A stretch of DNA of 64,000 bases from Candidatus Kapaibacterium sp. (GCA_023957315.1 JAMLHE010000005.1:62001-126000), one strand, 5' to 3'. Positions 45,650 through 54,185 are shown, numbered from the stretch's first letter. Numbers and translations: made by a program. The notes: generated from the letters alone by a model not told the origin.

Positions 45650-47647
45650 ATGTCAGAATCGCCGAATAATGGTGATAACAAAAAGGAAAAGAAAGACCCA
45701 TTCAATGAATTTAAGCGAATGGGTGATGGAAATACTCCACCGGCAAACATGATGCGAAACATGATGTTAATGTTTGTGCTTGCTGCCGGTGTCTTTATAG
45801 TTTACATTTTCATGCAAGGTACGCAACAACACGATTGGCCCGTATCTTATACAGATTATCAAAGATTTTTGAGAGAAGATTTGATAAAAGAAGCCGTAAT
45901 AGTCAAATCTCAGTTGAATCATTTTGAGTTCAGAGGAGTTTTGAAACAACCCGTAACATTGATGGTAGATAACCGTGAACGTACAATTACAAGATTTTCT
46001 ACTTTTTTGGGTGTATTAGATTCGGAATCTGAAAAAGTTTGGGAAGAAAAAGGTATTGCACTAAGATATGAAGAGGGCGACACCTCAATTTGGCGCAGCT
46101 TGATAATGATTTTGCCATGGATTCTAATCATTGGGCTATTTATTTTCTTCATGCGACGGATGCAAGGCGGTGGGTCGAAAGGGATTTTTTCATTTGGCAA
46201 ATCTAAAGCAAAATTACTTAACGAAAATCACCCCAAAGTCACTTTCGATGACGTTGCAGGTGCCGACGAAGCCAAATATGAATTGCAAGAAGTTATTGAA
46301 TTTTTGCGCGAACCGGAGAAATTCCAAAAACTTGGTGGCAAAATTCCACGCGGTGTTTTGTTATTAGGACCTCCCGGAACAGGCAAGACACTCATGGCTC
46401 GTGCAGTAGCAGGCGAAGCAAAAGTTCCCTTTTACTCGATTTCCGGCGCTGATTTTGTCGAAATGTTTGTGGGCGTCGGTGCAAGCCGAGTTCGTGATTT
46501 ATTCGAGCAAGCAAAGAAAACCCCACCGTGTATCGTATTTATAGATGAAATTGATGCAGTCGGTCGCCACAGAGGTGCCGGTTTGGGTGGCGGACACGAT
46601 GAAAGAGAACAAACCTTGAACCAATTACTTGTTGAAATGGATGGTTTCGAGCAAAATAATGGAGTAATAATTATTGCTGCAACAAACCGCCCCGACGTAT
46701 TAGACCCGGCATTACTTCGTCCGGGCAGATTCGACAGACAAGTAGTGGTGGACAGACCGGATGTCAAAGGACGTGAAGGGATATTCAAGGTTCATACGAG
46801 TAAAATACCGCTTGGTTCAGATATTGATATAGAAACTTTAGCAAAAGGCACTCCCGGACTATCTGGAGCAGATATTGCAAATATCGTAAACGAAGCAGCA
46901 CTTTTGGCAGCACGCCGAAACAGCAACCAAGTTACGATGTTTGATTTCGAAAATGCCAAAGATAAAGTACTGATGGGCGTTGAACGCAAGAGCATGGTAA
47001 TTTCGGAACGCGAAAAAGAAATGACCGCCTATCATGAGATGGGGCACGCACTTGCAGGTAAATTTATGCGTCATGCCGACCCTGTTCACAAAGTCACAAT
47101 TATTCCGCGTGGCAGAGCTTTGGGATTGACTTGGAATTTACCAAACGAAGAATTTTATTCAAAATCAGCACGCTATTTTGAAGACCAACTTGTCGTTCTA
47201 ATGGCTGGCAGAGCCGCCGAAAAGCTCGTTTTCAACGTGCTATCAACCGGTGCATCGAATGATTTGCAACGTGCAACACGCGTAGCACGCAAAATGGTTT
47301 GCGAATGGGGAATGAGCGAGTTAATCGGACCGGTCACATTTAATAATGACGACGGGGAAGTATTCTTGGGCAGAGATTTCTCCAAAACTCGCGACCATAG
47401 CGAAGAAACAGCACAAAGTATTGACGGCGAAGTTCGCAGAATTTTGAATAAAGCTATGGAACAAGCAACAGCACTTTTAGAAGAAAAAATTGATATTTTG
47501 CATAGGATTTCCAAAATTTTGCTCGAACGCGAAATACTTGACGGAGAGGAACTCGATGCATTAATTCGTGGCGAAGAATTGCCGCCAATCAGCAAACAAG
47601 CTATGAATGCGATTCGGACAATTAAAATCAATGGTGACAATCACTAA
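45650..47647 (+). CDS. ftsH: ATP-dependent zinc metalloprotease FtsH
   Basis: The 665-residue protein has two N-terminal spans (about 36-52 and 148-165) around a periplasmic domain. The AAA module follows, with Walker A GPPGTGKT at 240-247, Walker [12 protein letters not shown], the second-region-of-homology [20 protein letters not shown], and the zinc site HEMGH at 462-466. FtsH degrades membrane and soluble proteins in an ATP-dependent way and is essential in many bacteria. The N-terminal ~30 residues are Lys- and Pro-rich. It is followed after 38 bp by the repeat protein. Its 193-bp 5' gap probably holds the promoter; no sigma-type motif was recognised. Confidence 0.97.
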   Translation: MSESPNNGDNKKEKKDPFNEFKRMGDGNTPPANMMRNMMLMFVLAAGVFIVYIFMQGTQQHDWPVSYTDYQRFLREDLIKEAVIVKSQLNHFEFRGVLKQPVTLMVDNRERTITRFSTFLGVLDSESEKVWEEKGIALRYEEGDTSIWRSLIMILPWILIIGLFIFFMRRMQGGGSKGIFSFGKSKAKLLNENHPKVTFDDVAGADEAKYELQEVIEFLREPEKFQKLGGKIPRGVLLLGPPGTGKTLMARAVAGEAKVPFYSISGADFVEMFVGVGASRVRDLFEQAKKTPPCIVFIDEIDAVGRHRGAGLGGGHDEREQTLNQLLVEMDGFEQNNGVIIIAATNRPDVLDPALLRPGRFDRQVVVDRPDVKGREGIFKVHTSKIPLGSDIDIETLAKGTPGLSGADIANIVNEAALLAARRNSNQVTMFDFENAKDKVLMGVERKSMVISEREKEMTAYHEMGHALAGKFMRHADPVHKVTIIPRGRALGLTWNLPNEEFYSKSARYFEDQLVVLMAGRAAEKLVFNVLSTGASNDLQRATRVARKMVCEWGMSELIGPVTFNNDDGEVFLGRDFSKTRDHSEETAQSIDGEVRRILNKAMEQATALLEEKIDILHRISKILLEREILDGEELDALIRGEELPPISKQAMNAIRTIKINGDNH

Positions 47648-47685
47648 TTTAGTAACTCAGAAATTGAAATTATCATAGGTGTAGG

Positions 47686-49209
47686 ATGGAAAACGAACTG
47701 ACAAACAACGGAAATGCGGAAGAGCATAATTTACCACAAACCGGCGAGATTATCGGTCAATATGATAACGCCGAGCAATACGAAAAAGTTTTGGCTGATA
47801 TAACGCAAGAAATCAATACCATTATTGAATTTGCAGCCCAAAGCAATGATTGGCGAGACATTCGCAGCAGATTGACCGATTCGAAGGACAAACTCAAAGG
47901 GCTGTTCCTTAAAGAAACGGACAATAACCATTTGCTTGATGTTATCAATGATACTATCGAAAATGTCAACGCCCGCCAAACTGAAGAAAAACAGAAACTT
48001 GACGTAACAAGTCAAGAGAACTACGATTCTGTAATTGATAGAGTCCGTGAAGCTGTGGCTCAATCTGACGCTTTGACAGATTTCAAAAAAGCGCGTGAGG
48101 TTTTGCTCTCAGCCCAAGATTTGTTCAAAAATCTTGCTCTGAAGAGGTCACACCGTGATGAATTAAACAATATGATTCATGAAGCATTCGATTCGCTGAC
48201 CAATCGCCAGATTGATGAGCGCGAAAACTACGAGATGGAATGTATCGAAAATTATCACAATTCAAAAGGTGTGGTAGAGGAAGCTATCGTTTTCTCGCAA
48301 AAGTCTGCACACTACGGCAAAGCTCGCGAAGCATTGATTGAAGTCCAGACGAAAATCAAGGGTTTGAAACTCAAACGTGAACAACGCGACGAACTTTTCC
48401 AATCAATTCGTGATGCTTTCGAAAGTGTAAACACTCGCCAAGAAAGTGAACGAAACAGCTTCGACCAGGAAGCGAAAGATAATTACGTCAAATTGAAAAA
48501 AATTGTGGACGATGCTATTAGCTTTGTAAATAGCTCCGAAGAATTTTCGGAATCGCGAGAGCAACTTATCAATGCCCAAAATGCAATCAAAGGGATGAAA
48601 CTCCGCCGCGACCATCGAGACGAGCTTTATGCCCAAATTCGTGTCGTATTCGAAGATTTGAATGAAAAGCAATCTGATGAGCGCCAATCATTCGAGCAAG
48701 AATGCAACGATAATTATGATAGCCTTACCAAAAAAGTGAATGATTGCTTTGAATTAGTGCTTGGTTTGACCGATTTCAAAATGATTCGGGAAACTCTAAT
48801 CAACGTGCAAAGCGAAGTTCGGATAGCCAAATTGAAACGCGGGCAAAGAAACGAACTTTTTGCCAGAATAAGAGAAGCATTCGGAATTTTCGACAAGAAA
48901 CGCGACGAATTTTTCTCCGTTCGCAGAGCAGAAAGAATCGGTAAATTGAATGATATCAAGTCCAATTTGAACGAAAAAATTGAGCGACTCACCAATGCAA
49001 TCGAATCCGAAAAGGCTGAATTAGTGCAACTCCAAACAAAATTGAGCACTGAGGAAATGGATGAATTCATGAAAAATGAAACAAATCATCGCCTCACATT
49101 AGTTCAAGGGAAAATTGCCGAGAAAGAGCATTCAATCGAACAAACTCATAAGCGTATCGAAGAAGTTGATGCCGATATTGCAAAAATCGAAAAATCCAAA
49201 GAAGACTAA
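47686..49209 (+). CDS. Protein with exact 77-residue helical repeats (DUF349-like)
   Basis: The 507-residue protein has no signal or membrane span. An ENY or DNY triplet recurs at residues 111, 188, 265 and 342, spaced exactly 77 apart. Each unit has three helices: an acidic helix before the triplet, a central one of the kind FKKAREVLLSAQDLFK, and a charged RSHRDELNNMIHEAF helix followed by a linker such as NxRQxxER. This matches DUF349 repeats of about 75 residues found in large helical proteins of Bacteroidota. The C-terminus (about 415-507) is a long coiled coil. Function is unknown. A terminator follows, and FtsH lies 38 bp upstream, so the two may be cotranscribed. Confidence 0.75.
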   Translation: MENELTNNGNAEEHNLPQTGEIIGQYDNAEQYEKVLADITQEINTIIEFAAQSNDWRDIRSRLTDSKDKLKGLFLKETDNNHLLDVINDTIENVNARQTEEKQKLDVTSQENYDSVIDRVREAVAQSDALTDFKKAREVLLSAQDLFKNLALKRSHRDELNNMIHEAFDSLTNRQIDERENYEMECIENYHNSKGVVEEAIVFSQKSAHYGKAREALIEVQTKIKGLKLKREQRDELFQSIRDAFESVNTRQESERNSFDQEAKDNYVKLKKIVDDAISFVNSSEEFSESREQLINAQNAIKGMKLRRDHRDELYAQIRVVFEDLNEKQSDERQSFEQECNDNYDSLTKKVNDCFELVLGLTDFKMIRETLINVQSEVRIAKLKRGQRNELFARIREAFGIFDKKRDEFFSVRRAERIGKLNDIKSNLNEKIERLTNAIESEKAELVQLQTKLSTEEMDEFMKNETNHRLTLVQGKIAEKEHSIEQTHKRIEEVDADIAKIEKSKED

Positions 49210-49230
49210 AAGAATTCGATATAAATTTTT

Positions 49231-49262
49231 AAAAAGCTGTCCATATGGGCAGCTTTTTTTTT
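49231..49262 (+). terminator. Rho-independent terminator
   Basis: A stem of AAAAAGCTG and CAGCTTTTT around TCCATATGGG, followed by a run of T to about 49262, lies 21 bases after the repeat-protein stop. It ends the ftsH-repeat protein message. Confidence 0.85.
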
Positions 49263-49273
49263 GTGGTTCTATA

Positions 49274-49305
49274 TGTAGGGACAGAACAGCGTTCTGTCCG
49301 AAACA
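49274..49305. repeat. 32-bp palindromic repeat, copy 1
   Basis: The unit carries the palindrome GGACAGAA-CAGCG-TTCTGTCC, flanked by TGTAG and GAAACA. It is identical over 32 bases to the copy at 49453, and a third copy lies inverted at 50952. The region 49263-49576 (about 310 bases) holds no gene, only these repeats and the 81-bp element. Confidence 0.9.
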
Positions 49306-49358
49306 TAGCCAATGAATTTATTCGTGGGTGGCGTAAGTTGACGTTGTAGATGTGATTA

Positions 49359-49439
49359 ATTCATCCGATGACTCCCACTTATATGTCCCACAGCTTTAAT
49401 TAATACTATAATCTGAATAGTTCAAGTCATCGGATGAAT
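49359..49439 (+). repeat. 81-bp element with 15-bp terminal inverted repeats, copy A
   Basis: ATTCATCCGATGACT at the left end is the exact reverse complement of AGTCATCGGATGAAT at the right end. The inner part includes CCACAGCTTTAATTAA. A second copy lies at 52175-52257 in the same orientation. It has no coding capacity. It resembles a miniature inverted-repeat element or a large-hairpin repeat; no target duplication is clear. Confidence 0.85.
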
Positions 49440-49452
49440 GGAGAGCCTGAAA

Positions 49453-49484
49453 TGTAGGGACAGAACAGCGTTCTGTCCGAAACA
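49453..49484. repeat. 32-bp palindromic repeat, copy 2
   Basis: The sequence is identical to that at 49274-49305 over the whole 32 bases, in the same orientation, and lies 93 bp before the next gene start. It can form a stem of GGACAGAA and TTCTGTCC. Confidence 0.9.
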
Positions 49485-49576
49485 ATCAAACATAAATTTT
49501 TCAAAAAATTAGTGATTATTTACCTAGATGTGCTATATTTGTAGAGATGTGAATTTTAAAATTTGTTGGATATGTT

Positions 49577-50533
49577 ATGAAATCAATAATTACAATATTG
49601 TTTCTGTTTTTTACAATTCATGCAAATATCCTTGCAATCGATGGTTGGTACTTTTATGATTTAATTAACTTGAATACCATTCACACAACTTCATTAAACA
49701 ATGCTCATGTTTCAAGCAAGTATAATATAGGTTTGCACGAAGAAGAAAAAAGTAGTTTTACGCATGTCCCGGATGGCACATCTTATTCTCGTTATGTCCT
49801 ATCTTCAAAATTTGGAGTAGCAATAAATAATTTTTCTAATGAATTTGACACACGATTTATTTGTGAATTAATGTATATTGATTTTTTTTCTGAAATAGAT
49901 ATTCCAATTATTACTGATACAATTTATGGAGGTTTTAAAGATGTGACAAACTATGATAAAAGTATTTATTATGGAGGTATCAAAATTATTAATTTAAACA
50001 ACGATATTTTCAGGAAAAATGACAATGAATGGATTAAATTGCATTTCGGTAGTGGGTTTAACCTGTTAAACAAAGATTTAGATATGATTATTCCACATGT
50101 TTATATGGCTGTAGGTTATAGCACATTTAAACCTGAGAAGAGAAATTCACCGGATTTATTGAACTTCAGCGATGCTGATTTCTCTGGATTAGATTTGGAG
50201 TTAGGAGCAAAGTTTGATATCGAATATGGGAATCTTGATATTAAAGGTTCATCTTGTTACAGACGAATATTGGAAATCAACCCCGATATAGAAATCTTGC
50301 AAAATCATTTAAAAATTGGATATTCTCATTACGTTATTCATAAACATCCCAGTATAGATAGTTTCGGAAAATATTATTATAAAACGTTTTCTATATATTT
50401 AACAGGGAATTATGATTTATTGAAAGTAAACAGCATGATTCAGAAGAATCCTTCTTTAGGAATCCATATGGATTTAAATCTAAGTTTCTTATTATATTCG
50501 ATAGAAACAGCTTTAGATTCAAATTCAGAGTAA
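49577..50533 (+). CDS. Predicted secreted, outer-membrane-like protein of unknown function
   Basis: The 318-residue protein has a signal peptide (1-20, ending ANILA) and then alternating polar and hydrophobic stretches, rich in Tyr, Phe and Asn, such as YSRYVLSSKFGVAINNF and WIKLHFGSGFNLL, which suggests a beta-barrel or beta-rich surface protein. It is noticeably richer in A and T than its neighbours and is surrounded by repeats, so it may be a recent arrival or fast evolving. No domain is recognised. The end (ALDSNSE) lacks a terminal aromatic residue. Just after its stop, in another frame, begins a T9SS sorting-domain fragment. Confidence 0.65.
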   Translation: MKSIITILFLFFTIHANILAIDGWYFYDLINLNTIHTTSLNNAHVSSKYNIGLHEEEKSSFTHVPDGTSYSRYVLSSKFGVAINNFSNEFDTRFICELMYIDFFSEIDIPIITDTIYGGFKDVTNYDKSIYYGGIKIINLNNDIFRKNDNEWIKLHFGSGFNLLNKDLDMIIPHVYMAVGYSTFKPEKRNSPDLLNFSDADFSGLDLELGAKFDIEYGNLDIKGSSCYRRILEINPDIEILQNHLKIGYSHYVIHKHPSIDSFGKYYYKTFSIYLTGNYDLLKVNSMIQKNPSLGIHMDLNLSFLLYSIETALDSNSE

Positions 50534-50535
50534 TA

Positions 50536-50742
50536 ACACAACCTTCGGAAGTTTTGAAACCATCGGAAGTCGCAGAATTGAGAATCTTCAATACTTTGGG
50601 TGAATGCGTGATGACCACCCCGACCGCTCACCCTTCGACAGGCTCAGGGAGCGATAATTTAAGAATTGATATTTCGCATCTTCCTCGTGGCGTGTATTAT
50701 GTGCGCATCGGCAGCCGGACGCAAATGTTTGTGAAGAAGTGA
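50536..50742 (+). pseudogene. T9SS C-terminal sorting-domain remnant with an in-frame palindromic repeat
   Basis: In the frame +2 relative to the preceding gene, codons from 50536 encode TQPSEVLKPSEVAELRIFNTLGECVMT, then a stretch with HPSTGSG, then RIDISHLPRGVYYVRIGSR and MFVKK. The ends match the late strands of type A T9SS sorting domains (IYNxLG, LPxGxYxVRV, KKFVK). No start codon or upstream protein fits, so this is a broken-off tail, or the preceding gene has a frameshift. The HPSTGSG peptide comes from a palindromic repeat at 50621-50653, which would form a stem. Confidence 0.6.
50621..50653 (+). repeat. Palindromic repeat inside the sorting-domain remnant
   Basis: CGCTCACCCTTCGACAGGCT, continuing to AGGGAGCG, forms a hairpin with arms CGCTCACCCT and AGGGAGCG. 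Repeats of the form CCCTTCGACAGGCTCAGGG are familiar as dispersed palindromes in bacterial genomes. Here it lies in the coding frame of the T9SS domain and encodes the residues TAHPSTGSGS. Confidence 0.65.
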
Positions 50743-50749
50743 TAGCTGA

Positions 50750-50764
50750 AGACTTCGGAAGTCT
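50750..50764. repeat. TTCGGAAG palindrome, copy 1
   Basis: AGACTTCGGAAGTCT is a 15-base palindrome with one central base, eight bases after the stop of the T9SS fragment. It is followed by TAATTTTCTAAAG, which recurs after the second copy. The 315-base gap 50743-51057 holds only such repeats and the leader of trpS. Confidence 0.7.
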
Positions 50765-50813
50765 AATTTTCTAAAGTATATGAATATAATAAGCTTTTTG
50801 AAGTTAATTATAA

Positions 50814-50828
50814 AGACTTCCGAAGTCT
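50814..50828. repeat. TTCCGAAG palindrome, copy 2
   Basis: AGACTTCCGAAGTCT has the opposite central base to the copy at 50750 and is followed by TAATTTATAAAG. The two copies share arms and right flank, so they are the same family rather than chance. Confidence 0.7.
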
Positions 50829-50870
50829 AATTTATAAAGTTTTCTGATTTTTGTCAAAGTCTGAACATCT

Positions 50871-50943
50871 GGTCATTCTGAGACGAAGTCGAAGAATCAA
50901 GTTTTCATAAAATTCATGGATTCTTCACTTCGTTCAGAATGAC
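50871..50943. repeat. Large imperfect hairpin repeat
   Basis: GGTCATTCTGAGACGAAGTC, continuing to GAAGAATC, and the nearly complementary GATTCTTCACTTCGTTCAGA, continuing to ATGAC, face each other over about 20 bases. Repeats with TCATTCTGA and GAAGAATC are well-known dispersed palindromes in this group of bacteria. The structure would form a long hairpin in either strand. Confidence 0.7.
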
Positions 50944-50951
50944 GATATTTT

Positions 50952-50977
50952 GGACAGAACGCTGTTCTGTCCCTACA
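50952..50977. repeat. Palindromic repeat, inverted copy 3
   Basis: GGACAGAACGCTGTTCTGTC, continuing to CCTACA, is the reverse complement of the first 26 bases of the copies at 49274 and 49453. It lies 80 bases before the trpS start, within the trpS leader. Confidence 0.85.
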
Positions 50978-51057
50978 AATTGAGAGATTATAACAAAACC
51001 CTAAAATTTACTTGGGCAATATTCGTAAATAGTATAATTGTACTAAATAGGAATGTG

Positions 51058-52056
51058 ATGGAACAGAGAAAAGTGATTTTGAGCGGTGTGACTCCTTCGG
51101 GGATACTGACAATCGGGCATTTGACAGGTGCTTTGACTAATTGGGTCAAATTGCAGAACGAATATGATTGTTATTATATGATAGCCGATTTGCATGCAAT
51201 CACTGCCAAACAGACTCCCGCAGAATTGCGCAAACGCACCTTGGACACCGCTGCGATGTTCATTGCATCGGGTATAGACCCCGTCAATTCAACTTTGTTT
51301 ATCCAATCTCACGTGCCTGAACATTCCCAGCTCACTTGGGTGCTCAATACTTTCACAGGTATGGGCGAATGCAGCCGTATGACTCAATTCAAGGACAAAT
51401 CGCGCCAACATTCTGAAAATATCAACGTCGGCTTGTTCACTTATCCTGTGCTAATGGCTGCCGATATTTTGCTCTACCAAGCAGACCTCGTGCCCGTCGG
51501 CGAAGACCAGAAGCAGCATCTCGAGCTTACTCGCAATTTGGCACAAAGGTTCAATCACAACTATTCAGACACTTTCAAAGTTCCTGAGCCGTACATCCCC
51601 GAAATTGGTGCGCGCATCATGAGTCTTCAGGAGCCGGAAAAGAAAATGTCCAAGTCCGACCCAATCCAAGGCTCAATCATATTTTTGACCGATACCGAAG
51701 ACCAGATTGTAGGCAAAATCAAGCGTGCAGTGACCGATTCGGGCAGCGACGTCATATTTGATGAGGAAAACAAACCCGGTGTAGCAAATTTGATGACGCT
51801 CTATCACATCGCCACCGGCAAGTCCATGAGCGAAATCGAGAGTGAATTCGCCGGAAAAGGCTATGGCGATTTCAAATCCCAAGTTGGCGATTCCGTAGCC
51901 GCGTTCATCAGCCCCATTCGCACCCGCTACAACGAACTAATCGCAAACAAGGACGAATTGGCAAAGATACTTATCAGTGGTGGCGAAAAAGCCCGCCACA
52001 CCGCCTTACGAACATTGCGCAAAGTTTATAAAAAGGTCGGCTTCGTGCAGTTTTGA
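51058..52056 (+). CDS. trpS: Tryptophanyl-tRNA synthetase
   Basis: The protein is 332 residues from the ATG at 51058; the frame extends upstream to 50950 but that part runs through a palindromic repeat and has no family similarity. Class I motifs are TIGH at 18-21 (SGVTPSGILTIGHLTG) and KMSKS at 196-200. The usual DLHAIT and VPVGEDQKQHLE stretches are present. The enzyme charges tRNA-Trp in the cytoplasm. Its GC content is higher than that of its neighbours, and repeats surround the gene on both sides. A palindrome that may act as terminator lies at 52111-52143. Confidence 0.96.
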   Translation: MEQRKVILSGVTPSGILTIGHLTGALTNWVKLQNEYDCYYMIADLHAITAKQTPAELRKRTLDTAAMFIASGIDPVNSTLFIQSHVPEHSQLTWVLNTFTGMGECSRMTQFKDKSRQHSENINVGLFTYPVLMAADILLYQADLVPVGEDQKQHLELTRNLAQRFNHNYSDTFKVPEPYIPEIGARIMSLQEPEKKMSKSDPIQGSIIFLTDTEDQIVGKIKRAVTDSGSDVIFDEENKPGVANLMTLYHIATGKSMSEIESEFAGKGYGDFKSQVGDSVAAFISPIRTRYNELIANKDELAKILISGGEKARHTALRTLRKVYKKVGFVQF

Positions 52057-52110
52057 ATTGTCTGAACTATGATTTTTTTGATTATTATGATTTTTATGAT
52101 TTGAATTCCT

Positions 52111-52143
52111 AAGCTTCCGAAGGTTCGAAACCTTCGGAAGCTT
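52111..52143 (+). repeat. Near-perfect palindrome with TTCGGAAG core after trpS
   Basis: Arms AAGCTTCCGAAGGTT (52111-52125) and AACCTTCGGAAGCTT (52129-52143) are perfectly complementary around a 3-base spacer. There is no T run, so terminator function for trpS is doubtful. The core TTCGGAAG is shared with the palindromes at 50750 and 50814. Confidence 0.8.
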
Positions 52144-52174
52144 TCGTCTATATTAACAACTGAGGGACATTTTA

Positions 52175-52257
52175 ATTCATCCGATGACTCCCACCTAATA
52201 TGCGCCACAGCTTTAATTAAATCAATTAATCTAAATACTTCAAGTCATCGGATGAAT
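52175..52257 (+). repeat. 83-bp element with 15-bp terminal inverted repeats, copy B
   Basis: The same 15-bp terminal inverted repeats as copy A (49359) frame a similar core with CCCAC, CCACAGCTTTAATTAA and a CTTCAAGTC end. It differs from copy A by scattered substitutions and two extra bases, so it is not a very recent duplicate. It lies 41 bp beyond the end of the convergent nucleotidase gene. Confidence 0.85.
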
Positions 52258-52298
52258 AAATTATAGCCCGCCTGAAAACTATTTACAATTATTGAAAA

Positions 52299-54185
52299 TT
52301 ATCTGCTGATTATGAGTTTTCCTGTGTGGCTGATTTTTCCATTTGAGACTTTGACTAAATAGGCGCCATTAGGGAGACTTGAAGTATTTACTGATAATTG
52401 ATTTAATTCTCCGTCAAGGAAATATGAATTTTTCAGCGATACTTTCATGCCACGGTAATCGTAAATCATGACGTCGTAATTGCCACTCATTGCCGAATTT
52501 ACTGTTATATTTACTAATTCGGATGCAGGATTTGGTGAAAAGGATACATCCGCATTGATAATTTCAGGGACATCATCACCAACGAATGGTCTAATATTTT
52601 CACAAGCTACTAATTCAGGAGTTATATTTTGCAAATTTGCTACGAAATCTAACAGTACAATGAAATCTGAATTTTCTTCAAATAAAGTATAATCTGTAAT
52701 GGGTATTTCTAAGAAATCTGTTAGAATTCCGGCAACAAATACTGTAGTAGTCAACGAGTAATATTCTTCTAAGTTTATGGTAACACCATCAATTTCTATG
52801 AACATTTCTCCACCATGCCCAATTTCAAAATTAATCTGAATACCTGATACTTGAGGAAAAAATTCATCGTCTCCGGCGCCCCATGACATCATCAAAGTGT
52901 ACAAAATCCCCATATACAAATCCGAACCTTTGATATTGAATTTGACCATATTATATCCTACACCGTCATATTCATTTACACCATATCCGAGCATACGAAT
53001 GATGTCGTTACCAACAATCGGGCCTTCATAAAGAGGCTGGGCAGATAATCCCCCAGTTGTAAAGCCAATATCAGTTCCACCCCATTCTTTAAATGCTGCA
53101 GAGATAAGACATCCCACTTCTGATGATAGTTCATAAGCTCCCAAAACATCAGGTACTATTTCAGTCAAAGTTTCAGAAGAATATGCTATTTGGGTATCGA
53201 ACATCACTTTCACATCGGCGGGAAGTTCGCTGATTAGATAATCTAAGCTTGCCGCAACTGCAGGGTCTTCAGGAATTTCAATAGTTAAGTCAATAATTCG
53301 ATTTTTGATTTCAGTAATTTGACCATCATTGACAGTTATTCTCACTCCCCCTATACTTTCGTAAAAAGCACCGGCTTGAACAATATAGGTTGAATGCTCT
53401 TCATCATATGGTACGATTATTGGTTGATATGTCGTCATGTGGTCGTGTCCGCCAATGATTAAATGAATGCCTTTGGTTTGTTCTGCTACGAACATGTCAT
53501 TTTTAGAACCTAAGTGAGATAGGAAGATTATGACATCGCAACCTGCATCTTGAAGCTTTGCAACTTGTTCGTTGGCGATTATAACATAATTCTCATCAAC
53601 AGTGATTTCCGGATATGGAATGGAAGTCATGTTTGCAGAACCGCTCGTCATGCCAAAAATCCCAACTTTCACACCTTTGACATCCTTGATAATATAGTCT
53701 TTCACTTCTTGTTTCAACTGATAACCTTCGCTATAGCCTTCGTTAGCCACTAAATTAGCTGAGAGGAAATTACAATCACCGTAATCTTGGTTTGCTGTCA
53801 TAAGTAATGTCGAAAGATTGACAGTTCCTGCGTCAAATTCGTGGTTGCCAATTGTCATAGCATCTAAACCAAGACTCTTAAGAGTTGCTATTTCAGGTAT
53901 TCCAAAATTAAGATACCACAAAAGGTCGCCAACTGAAAAGTCGCCGGCATGTAAAAGCAAAGTTTCCGGATCTTGAATTTTCTCAATTCCAATAATTGTG
54001 ACAGCTCTTGCAAGCCCACCGTGCTTAGATTTTAGGTTTTCATCTCGCCCTTTGCCGGGCAATAAATTTGAGTGAGAATCATTGATATGGATGATATTGA
54101 TTTCCACTTCTTCAGAAAATGAGATACTGAAACCCAAAATCAAACAAAATATGAAAAGCAAAAATCGAGTACAAAACGCATTCAT
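52299..54185 (-). CDS. Secreted 5'-nucleotidase-like metallophosphatase with T9SS sorting domain
   Basis: The 628-residue protein has a signal peptide (1-24), a metallophosphatase domain with HINDSHSNLLPG, LLHAGDFSVGD, IGNHEFDAG and GGHDHM (about 30-250), a 5'-nucleotidase C-terminal domain (about 325-490, with GVNEYDGVGYNM), and a T9SS type A sorting domain from about 550 (SFSPNPASELVNITV to GKLIISR). The enzymes hydrolyse nucleotides or UDP-sugars outside the cell. The sorting domain predicts export through a type IX system and anchoring to the surface. The 361-base gap beyond its start (54186-54546) contains only its presumed promoter and the RND terminator. Confidence 0.92.
   Translation of the reverse strand: MNAFCTRFLLFIFCLILGFSISFSEEVEINIIHINDSHSNLLPGKGRDENLKSKHGGLARAVTIIGIEKIQDPETLLLHAGDFSVGDLLWYLNFGIPEIATLKSLGLDAMTIGNHEFDAGTVNLSTLLMTANQDYGDCNFLSANLVANEGYSEGYQLKQEVKDYIIKDVKGVKVGIFGMTSGSANMTSIPYPEITVDENYVIIANEQVAKLQDAGCDVIIFLSHLGSKNDMFVAEQTKGIHLIIGGHDHMTTYQPIIVPYDEEHSTYIVQAGAFYESIGGVRITVNDGQITEIKNRIIDLTIEIPEDPAVAASLDYLISELPADVKVMFDTQIAYSSETLTEIVPDVLGAYELSSEVGCLISAAFKEWGGTDIGFTTGGLSAQPLYEGPIVGNDIIRMLGYGVNEYDGVGYNMVKFNIKGSDLYMGILYTLMMSWGAGDDEFFPQVSGIQINFEIGHGGEMFIEIDGVTINLEEYYSLTTTVFVAGILTDFLEIPITDYTLFEENSDFIVLLDFVANLQNITPELVACENIRPFVGDDVPEIINADVSFSPNPASELVNITVNSAMSGNYDVMIYDYRGMKVSLKNSYFLDGELNQLSVNTSSLPNGAYLVKVSNGKISHTGKLIISR

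Noticed and set aside
49359..52257. A composite transposon bounded by the two elements
   Set aside because: The interval contains trpS, a housekeeping gene, and no transposase. The two copies differ in the core, so they did not move together recently.
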